NCBI GenBank assembly: GCA_907163375.1
Contig: CAJQUW010012889.1
Span: 1-64,000 of the forward strand
Direction: 5' to 3'
Source of the DNA: Prostheceraeus crozeri
Taxonomy: Eukaryota > Platyhelminthes > Polycladida > Euryleptidae
Length of the DNA: 64,000 nucleotides
Shown: in pieces, positions 1 through 12,200 of the stretch
How positions within the stretch are numbered: position 1 is the stretch's first letter
Layout of the letters: each line of letters begins with the position of its first letter
Made by a program: the position numbers and the translations under genes
The notes under the pieces: model-generated
Seen by the model: the letters and a program-made list of their open reading frames with translations, nothing else
Databases searched by the model: none
Told to the model about the DNA's origin: nothing

Positions 1-771
1 TCCATTGTGTCGTTATCAATAAGATGTCTGAAGATTCGATTGGTTGGTGAAGTTGCGATGTTACACGAGTATATTCCTGACCAGTAAACGATGAAGGCGA
101 GGTCTCATGCAAGGATGGATCCTGACTACTCCAAAACGACATGCCGGTTTGACGATTCTTCGAGATGAGATTCTTGCAATTCTTTGAGGGTCCAATTTAT
201 TTTTTAAAAAACTTATTTAGTCCTTTATTTCTTCCTCCAACTAAATGCACAGTGCGTGGACAATGCAGACCGCTGGAAAACATATATCATTCAGCATATA
301 AGGCATGTAAATTTAACGCTGGATTCACGCATTGAAGCTAGCAATGGAGGAGGTGCTGCCCCGAGGCAACATATTTGAAATCTTTCCTTTTCACACTATG
401 TTGCCTACAGGCAACAGACCTACAGTCATCTGTAAGACAACGAATATTGGTGGTAATCGCTTTCTATGTTCTGATAGGCTTCATCACCTAGTTAAACATT
501 AGTAGATATTTTTTATGAGGAAAAAGTATGCATCAAACCTGTTGCAAGCGCATTATTGTTCATGCATGTATTATTGTTGTATTTCCTATAAATTCGGCAA
601 AGTAATTTTTGGTCAGACATTCTATGCAAACGTCCGTTTCATGAAAGCCACCACTGCTGATATGTTATCAATGAATATATTCTTTGATTGTTAACTTTAG
701 AAAATGATGCTTTTAGCCACCACGGAAAGATGTATACACAATTATTTTATGACGGATTTTCATAATTGCAG
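1..771. other. Stretch without recognisable genes
   Basis: I see no coding region, RNA gene or repeat in this AT-rich stretch. It ends in a plausible 3' splice site (AG at 770-771), so it is most simply read as intron or intergenic host DNA. Confidence 0.4.
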
Positions 772-1057
772 TGTAACATGTCAAACGATCCGAGGAAAGT
801 ATTTCTCGCAGTTAATCCTCATGAATCATTGAAATATGTATTTGAAGAAAGTCGCGTACAAATTGCTTTATGGGAAAACATTTTCCGCGAAACTGGACCG
901 ATATATCTGGATACCGATATGTACAACGTCGCCGAAATCATGGATAACTTGAATGCAGCCGGCATCAGACACTATTTGATGTTACAAATGGAGCGTTCTC
1001 CCTTAGATGATGAACACAGACGAGTTGGGATACAAGTCAGCGACAACGAAAATCCAA
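772..1057 (+). CDS. Candidate host exon A
   Basis: An open stretch of 95 codons begins right after an AG acceptor (770-771) and ends at a good donor, CCAA followed by GTGAGT at 1058. The product is of normal amino-acid mix (KVFLAVNPHESLKYVFEES near its start) and has no stop. I do not recognise the domain. Its length (286 nt) and the donor context CCAA/GTRAG match the exon candidates at 31799-32089 (291 nt) and 54873-55160 (288 nt), which suggests one gene or gene family built from repeated exons. Against that, its start phase (0) differs from the other two (1). Inferred from splice signals only; no transcript evidence. Confidence 0.5.
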
Positions 1058-1212
1058 GTGAGTATTTTATTTCTTTCTTTCTTAAGGCCAAGGCAATTTG
1101 CGATTAAAAACAAAAGATGAAAGAGAATGAAGCAATTCTCCATTCTTAAAATGTTCTTGAAAATGTTGCTGTCAATTCAATGTATTTACATTTCATTTCA
1201 TTTTAACATCGT

Positions 1213-2081
1213 TTGCTCCAGTTGCAAATGATTGATCCTCTTCGCCTTGGACTTAAAAACGTAATTTTCCTAAAGCTCAATCATAACGTAGTGTTGAGAA
1301 AATTTTGTGATGAAGGTATGCCCACTGGTTTTCTTTTGTGGCTGCAAAATTATTTAAGTAGCAGAACTGCTTGTGTTCGTTTATTGAATACTGATTCCAC
1401 TTTTTTTGATGTTGTGTCTGGCGTTCCTCAGGGAACTGTTCTCGCCCCTTTATCTTTGCCTCTTTTTTGGGGACTATAAATGCGACCATGACAATGATGT
1501 GTATTGTGTAAAGTATGTCGATGATCTCACATTGATAGTACGTATATTTAATTCTGAAGTTTCAAATGTTGAGAGTCTCGTCAAGAATGCCATAATGAAT
1601 CTAAAGTTTTGGTGCGAAGGGAATGACATGCAAATAAATCCTATGAAATCAAATGTAATGTTCTGTCTTAAGAGTGGAGTTTTGAGCAATCCCAATCCGT
1701 ACAATTTCTGTTTGAATGCTAATGATTTGGTAGCAATACTCGGCATTAATTTTGCAGATGATCTGTCTTGGCATTGTCATGTTGAAAAAATTATCAAAGT
1801 TGCCAACAAACGATTTTATCTTTTACGTAAATTGCGCCCATTTGTATCTGATGAAGAACTGCATATTATTTATATCCTATGTTAGATCTATTTTGGAGCA
1901 TGCTTGTCCCGTATTTGTGAGCTTGAATAAAACATTGTCTTTCCGATTAGAAAGAATAAACAAAAGAGCACATCGCATCATTTATAGAAACAATGCAGGA
2001 AAGTGTGTCATCTTTTTTTCCTTTTATGGCCTTTCATTTAAGCAAAATTTCTCAGTGAAAAGCTACGAAATCAATCTATAG
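1213..2081 (+). pseudogene. LINE reverse transcriptase remnant (jockey/CR1-like)
   Basis: Part of the reverse transcriptase of a non-LTR retrotransposon, spread over three frames (1213-1479, 1494-1885, 1860-2081). The first piece has the palm motif SGVPQGTVLAPL, the second has the catalytic YVDDLTLI motif followed by the usual thumb-type sequence (NPMKSNVMFC, LGINFADDLSWHCHV), the third has the terminal RLERINKRAHRIIYRN segment. At least two frameshifts separate them. The endonuclease and the N-terminal part of the RT are missing, so this is a 5'-truncated dead copy. The 3' end may lie near 2180, where TTAAATAAAGC resembles a polyadenylation signal. Family assignment within the jockey/CR1 group is from motif style only. 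Confidence 0.8.
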
Positions 2082-2323
2082 TGTTCACTGAATGTCTTTT
2101 TATGAATGTATTTAACTTTTATTTGCGTCAATGTTGATCAATGTATGGTACCCTTTGATTTTCATTTGATTAAATAAAGCACTTTTCCATTCTTTTTATA
2201 AAGATGTGCTTCAATTAATGAAACTTCTGGTCCATAGATTAATTCAACATATAATTTCATAAGGGCGCAAATTGAATCACAACTTCATGAAGCATTGGAT
2301 CTCTAGAACAAAAAACATCCCGA

Positions 2324-2444
2324 GTAGGGAAAGTCTCCGTTGGCTAGGCCACATGGTAAGAAGAGACGAGAATGAATGGATCAGAGAAGTCTTGCGGCTG
2401 AAAGTGGATGGTAAAGTAATGGTAACGACAAGGAAGCATTAAGA
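2324..2444 (+). pseudogene. LINE C-terminal fragment (RTE/jockey type)
   Basis: A short open frame reads SRESLRWLGHMVRRDENEW and ends in TAA at about 2442. The RWLGHxxRRD pattern is common just after the reverse transcriptase of many invertebrate LINEs. It is only about 40 codons long, in a different style from the RT remnant upstream, so it is probably a separate dead insertion. Confidence 0.5.
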
Positions 2445-2519
2445 CCTGGAAATTGTGGTGAGAGATCCCAAACACGTAGGCGCATAGAATGCGAACGCCC
2501 ACGAACACCGACATGGAGG

Positions 2520-3064
2520 TTGCTCAAAAATATAACAATAACAATAGTAAAAACTGCTCCAACCGCAAGCAAGAAGACAGTTCGCTTTGGGATCCAATTT
2601 CTCGGCCACTCGTCTGTCCAAGAGCTGAGAAATGTCAAGAAGGCCATCGAGAGAGCTTATCCTTACGTCAACGCAGTGCCGTGGTACCGGACAAAGAAAC
2701 TGGCTCCAAACGCGCCCAAAGACTCAATGCCGACATCCCAGAAACCACTTGTCGTTTACTCCTATCGCTGCGCTTGCGGAAGACGGGGGAGACGGAGAGA
2801 TGTCTTGACAAGCGCATCCGGGAACACATCCCTAAATGGTGTGAGGCAGGCAAGCAAAGGCCTCGATCAAAGGCGTCGTCTTCAGCTATAACGCAACATC
2901 ACCTGTCTTGCAGCCACCGTCCGTCGAGAGCTTCCTTCAAGGTATTGAGACAGTGTCGTGGTCAGATGGAACAGCGCATCGCTGAAGCTGTGTGCATCAG
3001 ACTCACGAGTCCTTCACTTTGTGTGCACAAAGAATTTGTTTACAGCTGTGCTTTGATACCTTGA
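2520..3064 (+). pseudogene. Penelope-like element tail: linker plus GIY-YIG nuclease remnant
   Basis: Frame 2520-2780 encodes the PLE linker region (KTVRFGIQFLGHSSVQELRN, VPWYRTKKLAP) and reaches the start of the GIY-YIG domain (LVVYSYRCACGR). A frameshift near 2780 moves the rest to the frame of 2489-3064, which continues TERCLDKRIREHIPKW and a His/Cys stretch (AITQHHLSCSHRP). PLEs carry such a GIY-YIG endonuclease after the RT to nick the target. The RT itself is missing here, so the copy is 5'-truncated as well as frameshifted. No flanking PLE terminal repeat was identified. Confidence 0.65.
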
Positions 3065-3191
3065 CTTCCTTTTCTTTTTTTCAGTATGTAGTTTATTTAA
3101 CCTTTATTTACTTGTGACCTCTGTACATATTCCTGTTTGCGTCAGACAGTCTGATCATGCCATTGTGATCTGTATTCGTAACCGTAGTGTC

Positions 3192-3199
3192 TCCGTTGT
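3192..3199. repeat. Left 8-bp target site duplication of the hAT element
   Basis: TCCGTTGT stands directly before the transposon end CAGTGGCGTAGC and is repeated exactly at 5966-5973 after the other end. An 8-bp duplication is diagnostic for hAT. Confidence 0.9.
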
Positions 3200-3440
3200 C
3201 AGTGGCGTAGCAGACCACCTCAGATGAGGTAATCTGAGTCCAATGAAAGAACCGGGAAAAGAACGTAGGCCTACATGTAAATTCCAAGTCAATTTTTAGT
3301 CCTTTAGGCGCATTGCTCAAAATATATTTTTTATTATTATAATTTAAAGAGCAAAATCAATTATCATAACAACTCCATTTCCACTTATAGTCATTACCAA
3401 AAACAATACAGGTAAATCATAACACTATAACCTGATGTAT

Positions 3441-4151
3441 TTACTTACGATATAACAACTTTACTTGACGATCTTTCATTGAAGCAAACTTGTCGATAAT
3501 TGTGTCAACGAACGAACACTCTCCTGATAAGTGTTTGAGAAGAGAAGTTTCGATGCTTAAAAATACCAGTTGTTTCATGCGTTCTTGAGTCATGGTGGAA
3601 CGCAGGTAGGTCTTGATTCGCCGAAGCACACTGAAGGTTCTTTCACATGTCACCGATGTTAGAGCAATTGTTTGTGAAGCCATTAATGCTTTAGAGACAA
3701 GAGGTAGAGCGTCACACAAATCCAAGGAATGCATTTGTTTAAGAAGGGTAGAAGGATCATTTGCTTCTCCAAGTGCCACTCGCAAATCTGAATCAGTGAA
3801 TAGAATGTGTAATTCGTTGCGCAACTTCTCTTCTTCTTCTTGAACTAAATCTGGGTGATGTTTCTTCAGTTCATTTAGTGTATCGATGATTTCGTACATT
3901 AATCGCTTAAGTTTATCCTTCTCAAATTGGGATGACGAAGATGATGGCTTAGGCCTACTTGGAGTGTAACCGCTGTCAAGGAGATGTTGCTCGTTGATTT
4001 GTGGGACTCTCTTTTCATGATTAAAAAAGTAAGGCTCATATTGCTTCGCTTCCTCGACGAACGTTTGAAAGGAAACTTCAGAGCGTAGTTCACACAAGTT
4101 TGCACGATAGTCTGCTACCTTCGAAGATATTTCAGCTGGATCAATCATCAC
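3441..4151 (-). pseudogene. hAT transposase, C-terminal half with dimerisation domain
   Basis: A 236-codon frame that ends with the hAT-C dimerisation signature (TSVTCERTFSVLRRIKTYLR followed by MTQERMKQLVFLSIET). This region holds the last catalytic acidic residue and the dimer surface of hAT transposases. It lies immediately downstream of the N-terminal half at 4316-5551 on the same strand; about 165 bp with frame breaks separate them. The pair together has the length expected for the ZMYM/THAP12-like hAT group. Broken, so probably inactive. Confidence 0.85.
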
Positions 4152-4315
4152 ACCTTAAAGTTTCTTTGTCATCATGTCGGATAATGCGAAAACTTTACGA
4201 AAAAAGAATAAGAGAAACACATTCTCACAATTTCCCAATTGATATCGCAATCCTTTCGCTTCAGCGCGGGTGTAGCAATCAATTGAGCAAGCAGAGGACT
4301 CCGAAGAAATATTTT

Positions 4316-5551
4316 CTAAAACATTGAAAATTCACAATACTTAGAAGAAATAGCACAGACAGATTTTCCTCTCGTCAACCAACGCGTAGTTGACGCAAGA
4401 GGCAATGGACTGGATAACATAGAAGCACGTTTTGGTGAAGCGCGAAAAAATGTTGTCAAATTTTGCAAAAATCCGAAAAATATTGATACCAACGGAATAT
4501 TCTTACTGACACTTTGTGCTACTAATGCCCATTTGTGTGCATAACAATGAACGAAGTTTGCTGAGGGACAAATCTCCTTGATCTTAGTTTGCACTGAATT
4601 GTGCTTACCCATCATGTTACTTGCACCGTCGTATGACTGGCCGATCAATGAAGTATTTTTGGTTACACCAACGGACTCAAGACTTTCACATATTACACAG
4701 GAAAGATTGTTAGCTGATCTGTCTGCTGACACATTGACAAGGTCAATCAGATGTTCGAAGACCGATCCATTGTGAACAAGTCGGACACTGACAGCCATTT
4801 GACTTGTATTTGAAATGTCCGTTGTATCGTCAGCAATTATAGATATAAAAGGAGCACCTTTGATTCGATTCTCGATTTCACCGCGAACCTGATCATACAA
4901 ACACTTAATCAAGTCGTTTTGAATATCAGGTGATAATCCTGAAAATGGGATACTGTGATCAGGAGAGACACAATTTTTAATCAGCGGATCAGAACTAAAT
5001 TCACTGAGGAGCTTAATCAATTCAATGGAATTTCCACGATTTGGACTGTCAGTGCTCTCTGAATGACCTCTAAAAGGAAGGCCTTGGCAAACAAGGAAAA
5101 GAGCGGCTTTAATATGATGTCGCATCATTTCTCTGTTCTTCCTCACTTCCTCGTTGTGCATATTTCTCAAAGTTTTGAACTCCTCATTTAACATTTCATC
5201 GATCCTTACTTTGCCAATAAGTTTAAGAGAGGTGATCGCGGCCAGATGCGTAGGAGATTTTATATGTCTCTTCACATGATTAGAGAAATTCGCCAAGTCG
5301 AGTAATCCTCTCGTCGATGAAAACACTGTCGTTTTTGGTTTAAAGATAAGGCACGGAAAGCAGAAAAGTGTCTTTCTAATGGGGCAACCAGTCAGCCATT
5401 CGTATTTTTGATATTGCACACTAAGATTGCACTTTCTCCTTCCTTCAAAGGTGAAAATCGGCTTATCTCTTCCTTTAGTTTTTAGTTCTATTTTCTTTGC
5501 GTAGGATAAAGGAGAATTTTGTAAATTTATCAATTCCTCGACAGTTGCCAT
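4316..5551 (-). pseudogene. hAT transposase, N-terminal half
   Basis: A 411-residue frame. Near residues 55-105 it has a TTF-type zinc finger (KTLFCFPCLIF with paired His in HVKRHIKSPTHLAAI) used for DNA binding. The catalytic core follows: SIIADDTTDISNTSQMAV carries the first Asp, GQSYDGASNMMGK the second, then NFVHCYAHKWALV with the conserved Cys-His. The frame is lost near residue 400, and the dimerisation part continues in another frame at 4151 downward. The start Met (5551) gives a typical N-terminus (MATVEELINLQNSPLSYAKK). Confidence 0.85.
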
Positions 5552-5965
5552 GAGTATTCTCCGTTATAAGTAGCGATGTAATTGAGTAATAGCGAAGACC
5601 GGAGAGGGTGGTTACACTCTGCTAGCAGATATTGATTCTAGAATATCAGACAGCAGACACATGGCAGGAGGGCGACGCAGAGAGGAGACGTATCATTACA
5701 ATGTTTGCTGCATCCAGACCAATCAGAGGCGCGCTATTGATAACTCTACTGCTGTACAGGTGTGATTCTGTCGCGAGATAGAATACTCGTATCTCTCCGC
5801 CTGTGTTAAAGAAGTTTTGTGAATTGGAAAACGGAAACATCGAACAAGATTATATGACCTTCATGTTAATCAAAATCCTATCATCACATATTTGTAATTT
5901 CATTTTCGTTTGTAAATTCCGGTGTATTCTCAGATTATTAGAATACTATAGGCGCTACGCCCCTG

Positions 5966-5973
5966 TCCGTTGT
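5966..5973. repeat. Right 8-bp target site duplication of the hAT element
   Basis: Exact second copy of TCCGTTGT (first copy 3192-3199). Confidence 0.9.
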
Positions 5974-6315
5974 AATCATTGTTGATTCATTCTGTCGTGT
6001 ACCCTCAAAGAGACAGCGTGCGCAGGGAATAAATGATTTATGGACTTCCGGCTTTTGAATGCAATAATGAAAACGTCAATTGAAAATGAAAAAAGCCCCG
6101 ATAATAAAAATCGTGCGCTACAAATTATGAGAATTTTAATCAACGTGAGAAAACCCAAACAATTAACAGCAGCAGACTAAGTAAGCATGATAATAGAGAG
6201 AAACCATCATTAAACATTTCGGTACTTCTGTTCTTCCCCCCCCCACATTTCTGCTGTTGACACCCGCAGGTGTTGCATTGTCACTCGTTGTGCGTCGATA
6301 CGGGAGGTTCATTTC

Positions 6316-7290
6316 AGGATACATAATTTCCAAATAAATGAAAATAAAGAAGTCACTCCCTTCTATTTACGACTTTTTATTTCAATTTAAAAAGAAGCAC
6401 CCGACGCGTTTCGTCCGAAGACAGTCTCAAGGGTGGCGTACAAATGTGGAAGGATCCTTAAATACTGATTAGGCATAGTTGTGGCAACTCATTAAACTTG
6501 TTCATGACGTCTATCAAGTTTTGGCATTTTCATCGCTATGAAGCGTGCTTCAGCCATTCTAGTTGTAATCGCATTAAATTGTTGAATAAGGATCTCACAA
6601 CTAAAGTCAGTTATTTCCATCTCTCTACCAGCATGAAATTTTAGATAATGCTCGCTCAAAGCACTTTTGGAATCTCTGTTGCGAATACTACGTTCGTGTT
6701 CTTGATAGCGCAACTTGAAAGGTCGACAACTTTGTCCAACATAGAGGGCATTGCACCAAAAGCAATTAAAACAATAAACTAGATATCTGCTTTTGCAGTT
6801 GTATTTAGGACCAATGGCGCTACACACATTACAATTACATTCTTCTTTGGGTTTGCTTTAATTAATTGAAATAATATTTCTCCCTGGTTTAGTTGAAAGC
6901 GTTACCGGAATGTCATATTTAACTTTCAAGTTATTTAATTTTCTTTAATGAGAATCACTAACGAAATCGAGTGATAAGTGGACGTTGTCTGCTTTGATAG
7001 ATTACAAAGATTTGCATAGATTTGCAATTTAATGCGATTACAACTAGAATGGCTGAAGCACGCTTCATAGCGATGAAAATGCCAAAACTTAATAGACGTC
7101 ATGAACAAGTTTAATGAGTTGCCACAACTATGCCTAATCAGTATATGCCTAATCCTTCCACATTTGTACGCCACCCTCGAGACTGTCTGCGGACGAAACG
7201 CGTCGGGTGCTTATTTTTAAATTGGAATAAAAAGTCGTAAATAGAAGGGAGTGACGTCTTTATTTTCATTTATTTGGAAATTACGTATCC
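6316..7290 (-). mobile_element. Penelope-like element tail between large inverted repeats
   Basis: About 280 bp at 6316-6600 recurs in reverse complement at about 7015-7290: both arms carry the segments TTTCCAAATAAATGAAAATA, GTCACTCCCTTCTATTTACG, ACCCGACGCGTTTCGTCC and the 3' end of a GIY-YIG gene. PLEs are known to carry partial inverted or tandem copies of themselves as pseudo-LTRs, and this fits. The minus-strand GIY-YIG gene lies between; the plus-strand copy of its last about 25 codons (MAEARFIAMKMPKLNRRHEQ) is at about 7048-7112. The two arms differ at scattered positions, so the copy is not very young. Confidence 0.75.
6492..6827 (-). pseudogene. PLE GIY-YIG endonuclease domain
   Basis: 111 codons with the PLE-type GIY-YIG layout: a Cys-rich start (YNCKSRYLVYCFNCFWCN), ALYVGQSCRPFKLRYQEHER, and the terminal TRMAEARFIAMKMPKLDRRH. 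These residues form the nuclease that opens the target site. There is no RT upstream before the inverted repeat, so this is a truncated element. The last 80 bp are duplicated in reverse orientation near 7040-7112. Confidence 0.75.
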
Positions 7291-7299
7291 TGTTGCGTT

Positions 7300-8090
7300 G
7301 TCAACGATCTTCTCTTGCTCCTACGGGCAGTCTTACTAAGGTGGCATAGCGTTGAGTGTGTGAGACTCCTCTTATCTAACTTGTAGAACATTTACAGCCT
7401 CAGAATTAGACAGCTGCTCGTCATTTGTCTGTAGACAACTATCACACGAAGTTCATGATCACAGATGTACCGTGTATTCCAATTGAGTATCCCAGGGACA
7501 AATCCTTCATCCAAGGGTTCAAGTAAGACTTCTCATTTGTGTTGTAGTGTCACTCAGTGACAGATGAAGTCTATTCTAAACCCAATGTGGCTAACTTCGG
7601 CGAAATTTGATGATTTTAGAAAACTTGAGAAATGTGGGGAAGAAAAGAATAGAAGTACTAACATTTCTGCTCAAACAAGCAAAAATGTTTCTCCTTCATA
7701 GCTTAAAATCTAAAAAGCTTAAAAAAGATGATTAGCACTGTGGACTTTGTAATTTCCTAGAATATGGCAGCCGACGCGGAACTAGTTAATTAAACGAATG
7801 CTCACAGTTTGTCGTGATGTTTAGAAACAGTTCATGATATATTATGCTTTTACAGTTTTCCAATATTCCAACGGCACCAGTGGCGTAGCGTGCTTCAAAC
7901 CGTTTCCGGGGGTAAAGTCAGTCTTGGCAACGGTACATCTTATGGCATGCAGCATACTCGTATATACAAAGTACCCGGTGTGTTCTAAAGTCACTTTGAT
8001 GATTTCAAATAATGATGAAATAATGAAGAAGTGAAGGTATGCATCTGTAAACGCGCTTGTAAGACACGCCGTGATTAGCCAGTCAGTGTG
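7300..8090. other. Stretch without genes
   Basis: Nothing coding is visible. At 7879 the sequence CAGTGGCGTAGCGTGC matches the left end of the hAT-type elements at 3200 and 20984, so a degraded hAT-like end may begin here, but I could not find a partner end with a matching duplication. Confidence 0.35.
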
Positions 8091-8095
8091 TGTAA

Positions 8096-8128
8096 GTGTC
8101 ACTTATTCCACGAGAAGGGAATAAGTGA
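8096..8128. repeat. Short inverted repeat
   Basis: GTCACTTATTCC and its exact complement GGAATAAGTGAC flank a short 8-9 base loop. Possibly one end of a hairpin-forming miniature element. Confidence 0.6.
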
Positions 8129-9003
8129 CCACACCGTGCGACAACTAAAATCTCGGTTAGTTATCCTTTCATCGATGTAAATTGATCATCTCTTTATAGC
8201 GTTGGATGACAAGTTGTATGAATAGTATGAAAATCCAGATTTCCCTTTTCACGTTGCGCAATGCTACATTTCAGACTCCATAATGACCAGAGCCCAGGTT
8301 TCTCTTACCTAATAATTTCCTCGTCTACAATCAAACAGGTTGGCCGTCTCACAAGTTTCATTACGCAATTTCTACAAAGAGGGACGTTATCTGTGTTTTC
8401 TCAATGAAATTCTTTCTGTCAAGACACTGAACAAGTTACGGAGAATACTCGCGTTAGTCAATAAATGCGGGCTTCAAGTAAGTGGCAATAATCAAGTGGC
8501 CACTGCTAATAAATAATCAAGTGATCTGGTTAGTTTTATAAGGATGTTGAAATTAACACTCCAATAAGTGTCTCAAACGACTGCCGTGTGACCCAAATAT
8601 ATTTATGAAATATAACTGAATAAACACAGTGCTAATCAAGCCATAAAAAAGCAAAAGAAATCAATGTGTGCCATTCGAATCAATGCAGTATTTGAATAGC
8701 CTAAGGATTTTATGTTCGCCGTTCGCTGAAGTAGAAACAGAAATGAATGTTCGAATCATTGTATCATTTGAATAGTCCAATGTTATGCTAGTTGGTTGTT
8801 GCAGTAGATCGGTTCAACTATCAATTTAAACGAAGTCCAACATCAAGTTTTTCAAGTTATTTTCCATTCCAAATGAATAGAAGCGATTTATTTAATTGAT
8901 ACAACTTATATTTGAAAAAGCCTTTCAATTGATGCAAATTTTTGGACATAATTAGACGAGGGTGAAGGGAGATAACGCGTGGAAGACAACACGTGTCTTA
9001 AAA

Positions 9004-9075
9004 GTATCATTTTCCAGCTCGATTCATAAGACATTACTTGCGTAATGTCTTATGAATCGAGCTGGAAAATGATAC
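9004..9075. repeat. Perfect 34-bp hairpin
   Basis: Arms 9004-9037 and 9042-9075 are exact reverse complements (starting GTATCATTTTCCAGCTC) with only the four bases TTGC between them. A perfect 34-bp palindrome in non-coding DNA points to a recent foldback or miniature inverted-repeat element. No target duplication was recognised. Confidence 0.9.
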
Positions 9076-9227
9076 CGCATTACGCAATTTTAAAATGTTT
9101 GAGTGAGGAGAGACTATTGATGGAGAGACACTTTCGCCGTTAGTATTTCCCCAACTTTAACAATGTAGTATGTATGAAAGTATGAAGATGCGTGCGCCTC
9201 TACAATTGCGTTCTCGTGGAATAAGTT

Positions 9228-9290
9228 AGTTATTGCACAGTAAGCTAAGTCTCGCGCTTCGCGCTCGACTTAGCGTACTGTGCAATAACT
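9228..9290. repeat. 24-bp hairpin with one mismatch
   Basis: Arms 9228-9251 (AGTTATTGCACAGTAAGC...) and 9267-9290 are reverse complements with one mismatch; the 15-base GC-rich loop reads around GCGCTTCGCGC. Lies 150 bp after the perfect hairpin at 9004-9075. Confidence 0.85.
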
Positions 9291-12200
9291 ATTACTTGTA
9301 AAGAATTCCCCGTCTTCACCGGGATTGAATCACAGAGATGGAGTGCTTCTCCGTGGGTTGCATACAGTGGCCGCAACGAGCTGAAAGTCGTCGCCGACCT
9401 CTTCAGGCGCGTGCGAACGGCACATTGATAGATTGACTGAGTTGTCGATGACATCAACAGGCCATTGCTGATCATGTGTGGCTCGTGTTAGGTTTTAGCC
9501 AATCGGTGCAATCTCGGCGATACTCCGGCGACTGCCCCTGAGAGAGAAAGAGAGATAAAACCACCGAAGTCATACATGCATCCGTTGGAAAGATGAATAA
9601 AGACTTGAGATAAGATGTAGCGTTTGATCATTGATGCACATTGTACATGATTGAAATATGTTGAGGAATTTATTTAAAAATGCCCCGAATGCCGCAATGG
9701 ATGCTACACCCCTGAATAGCACAAAAAATGCACAATCGCAATGGTCATTGTCGCAAATTATCATATGACAACATCTCTGAGTTCTTAGAATCCTGTAAAT
9801 TTACAGAAAGAGGATCCTCTGAAATGTTCAATTAATCGATTCCACAACCAAATTCACCGCATCATGACGTCACACCTTCCTCCTGTCCGATATAGACGAA
9901 GTTATTACTGAATTTTATACAACTCGCATTCTCCAAAACCCGTTTATGCGGAGTGCGCCACAAGTTTTTCTCAAATGTTCAATCTATTGATTTCGACACA
10001 CGGTTAATTTTTAAAATCACGGTGTCATCACAATGCGCCTACTTTTCCGATGCTATACAACTCAGCAACGGTAAAATTTTGAAGCACTGCTAAAATTTAA
10101 CTAATTCGCGTGTTGTATGATCTCTAATCTAAGAACTAAGATATAGGCATAATACCACTGAACCGGCGAATAATACTATATCGAAGTTCAAAATGTCTGC
10201 ATGTTTAGCTTTACGGAAGCGGCTTTGAAGAAAGCAATAAAGTTGTTCAAATCTTCAATAGTGTTTATGATCGCGGAGAGGATTAAAATACTCGTACGTG
10301 CAGTGTTTTATTTGAATTGGCCTTTTCAATAACGAGAAGTAAGTGCTACCAAAGACGTATAGGCCAACGAACACGAAGAATGATGATGATATCATACGAC
10401 TTGAAATGAACAATAACTTCACTTCCATCTCTTCTCATCTCAACAAAATCTTGAAATACCTTTTCGATCCAACCAGTTATCATCCTTGATTATGATGCAT
10501 ACAAAGAACTGACAGATCCAATGAAAAGTGCAAAAGAAATGAAGACTTCAATTGTATGCGCAGTACTCGATAGAATTCTGTAGAACTGTTCTGTAATGTC
10601 TTCATTCTTGGCTACTCACTCTCATAATGGAAATGAGAGTGTTACATCAAGACAGTTACAGAACTCTTGAGAGAAGTTGTCTAGAAAAATACTGATTAAA
10701 CTCATGTGCAAGCTTAAGTGGCTGTTCACCAACGCCGTCTGAAATAAGTTGTTTCACAAAGACTTGAATAGGCATACACCAGGTGGAACTCGAAAATACC
10801 AAGTGTCATATTCTAGGTACGAAGTGTTGAGATACAGATGCAACCTCATTCCAAAGTGGATGTAGCATGCGCAAATCGTTATATATCCCAATTGAAACAT
10901 TGCTTAACACAATTCCATTACTCATTTGATGACTATATTATTTGTTGTCTTTGATAGTATGAATGATGCATATGGGCCTTATGTTAATCAAATTGGTTTG
11001 CAAATTTAATCAAAGTTTGATTGAAGCTTAACTTCCTTTTCAAGCATACTTTGTTTCAACTTATAGTATCTCAGATTACGGTATTTCTCTCCTACAATGT
11101 AATCAAAACTTGCATTTGATTTTGCAATTTTAGATAAACTTCATATGATGGAGTAATCTCTCTACCAGTATGCCTACATTATAGAGGTAGGTAGCGGCAC
11201 GCACCAATGTCTAAGTAGCAATAGCGTAGCGACATAAGAATCTAAGCCGATACATAAAGGATATCAATGCATGTACATTAATGTCTTTAAGCAATTAAGA
11301 ACCAATAAAATATGCAAAAACTACATAGGCCTATGTGGTCTGGTGGGCGGAATAGGCAGATGGATTTGCCGGGCTGATGAGGATTAATAGACATAGACTA
11401 TGCCTTTATTGCATAGATGGTCAACTATATTCACAAGAAATTTATGTTCAGAAATTGTGCGTGTTTGCTGGGCCTACTGTAGCACGTAAAAGTACAGAAT
11501 ACCGGTGAACTGCCAAAAATCTACGCGCGCAGATTCCCTTCATTTCCACATGACCGTGCGAATCACTCTCTATGTGATGACGTCAGAGTGTTTTCCTCTC
11601 ATCTGTCGCGATGAAGCAAGCGCGTATGCTACGCAAGTAGAGGTACAAACTGCCCTTTATGGCTTAGGAATTGCGACTAAATAAGTCTTTTGGCTTACGA
11701 TTTATGGTTTATGGAGGATCGTGACGCGACTACCTAACTATGGTTTATTGCCTCTGGCTTTTCTGTGTGCCTCCATCCTGAGGGCTGTTTCACACATGCG
11801 ACTTTTTGCAGCGCGGAAGTCTCGTGATTGTTTGTTTAACATTACATCCTATGTAGCCTTTCACACATGTCGTGCGTTTTCATTTTGCCGTACGTAAATC
11901 CCGCGATTTTAACTTTTGCCCCACAAGTGATCTTCAACATCATCGCAAACTGAGAACATTTCTGAGTTCAGCATGATGTGACGATTAAAACGTATTCCTA
12001 ATTGCTAATTTTCGTTAAGTAGAACCGATTCTATCTGGAATAATATCTTTGATTTCCTAAGTGTTGATGCTCTCGAACTTCGTGTAAATCAATCAATACT
12101 GTAGCCAATGCAAGTGCTAACGACAATGACCGAAGTCAGTAATTGTCACCAATTTAGATTTTGATTTCGTTCTCAGCCGTCAGTGCTCGGATTTTGGTGA

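Larger units (their letters stand above)
3200..5965 (-). mobile_element. hAT DNA transposon, 2766 bp
   Basis: The element starts CAGTGGCGTAGC and ends GCTACGCCCCTG, giving short imperfect terminal inverted repeats (CAGTGGCGTAGC against CAGGGGCGTAGC). It is flanked by the perfect 8-bp duplication TCCGTTGT. It holds one transposase gene on the minus strand in two pieces. The intact duplication suggests a fairly recent insertion even though the transposase is broken. Confidence 0.92.

Noticed and set aside
2489..3064. A single 191-residue protein
   Set aside because: Only the later part of this frame is protein-like (PLE GIY-YIG); the first part belongs to the neighbouring frame, so it is a frameshifted remnant.
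7879..9430. A complete hAT-like element starting at CAGTGGCGTAGCG (7879)
   Set aside because: The 8-mer AACGGCAC before it recurs at about 9416, but no matching terminal inverted repeat precedes that copy, so the match is probably chance.
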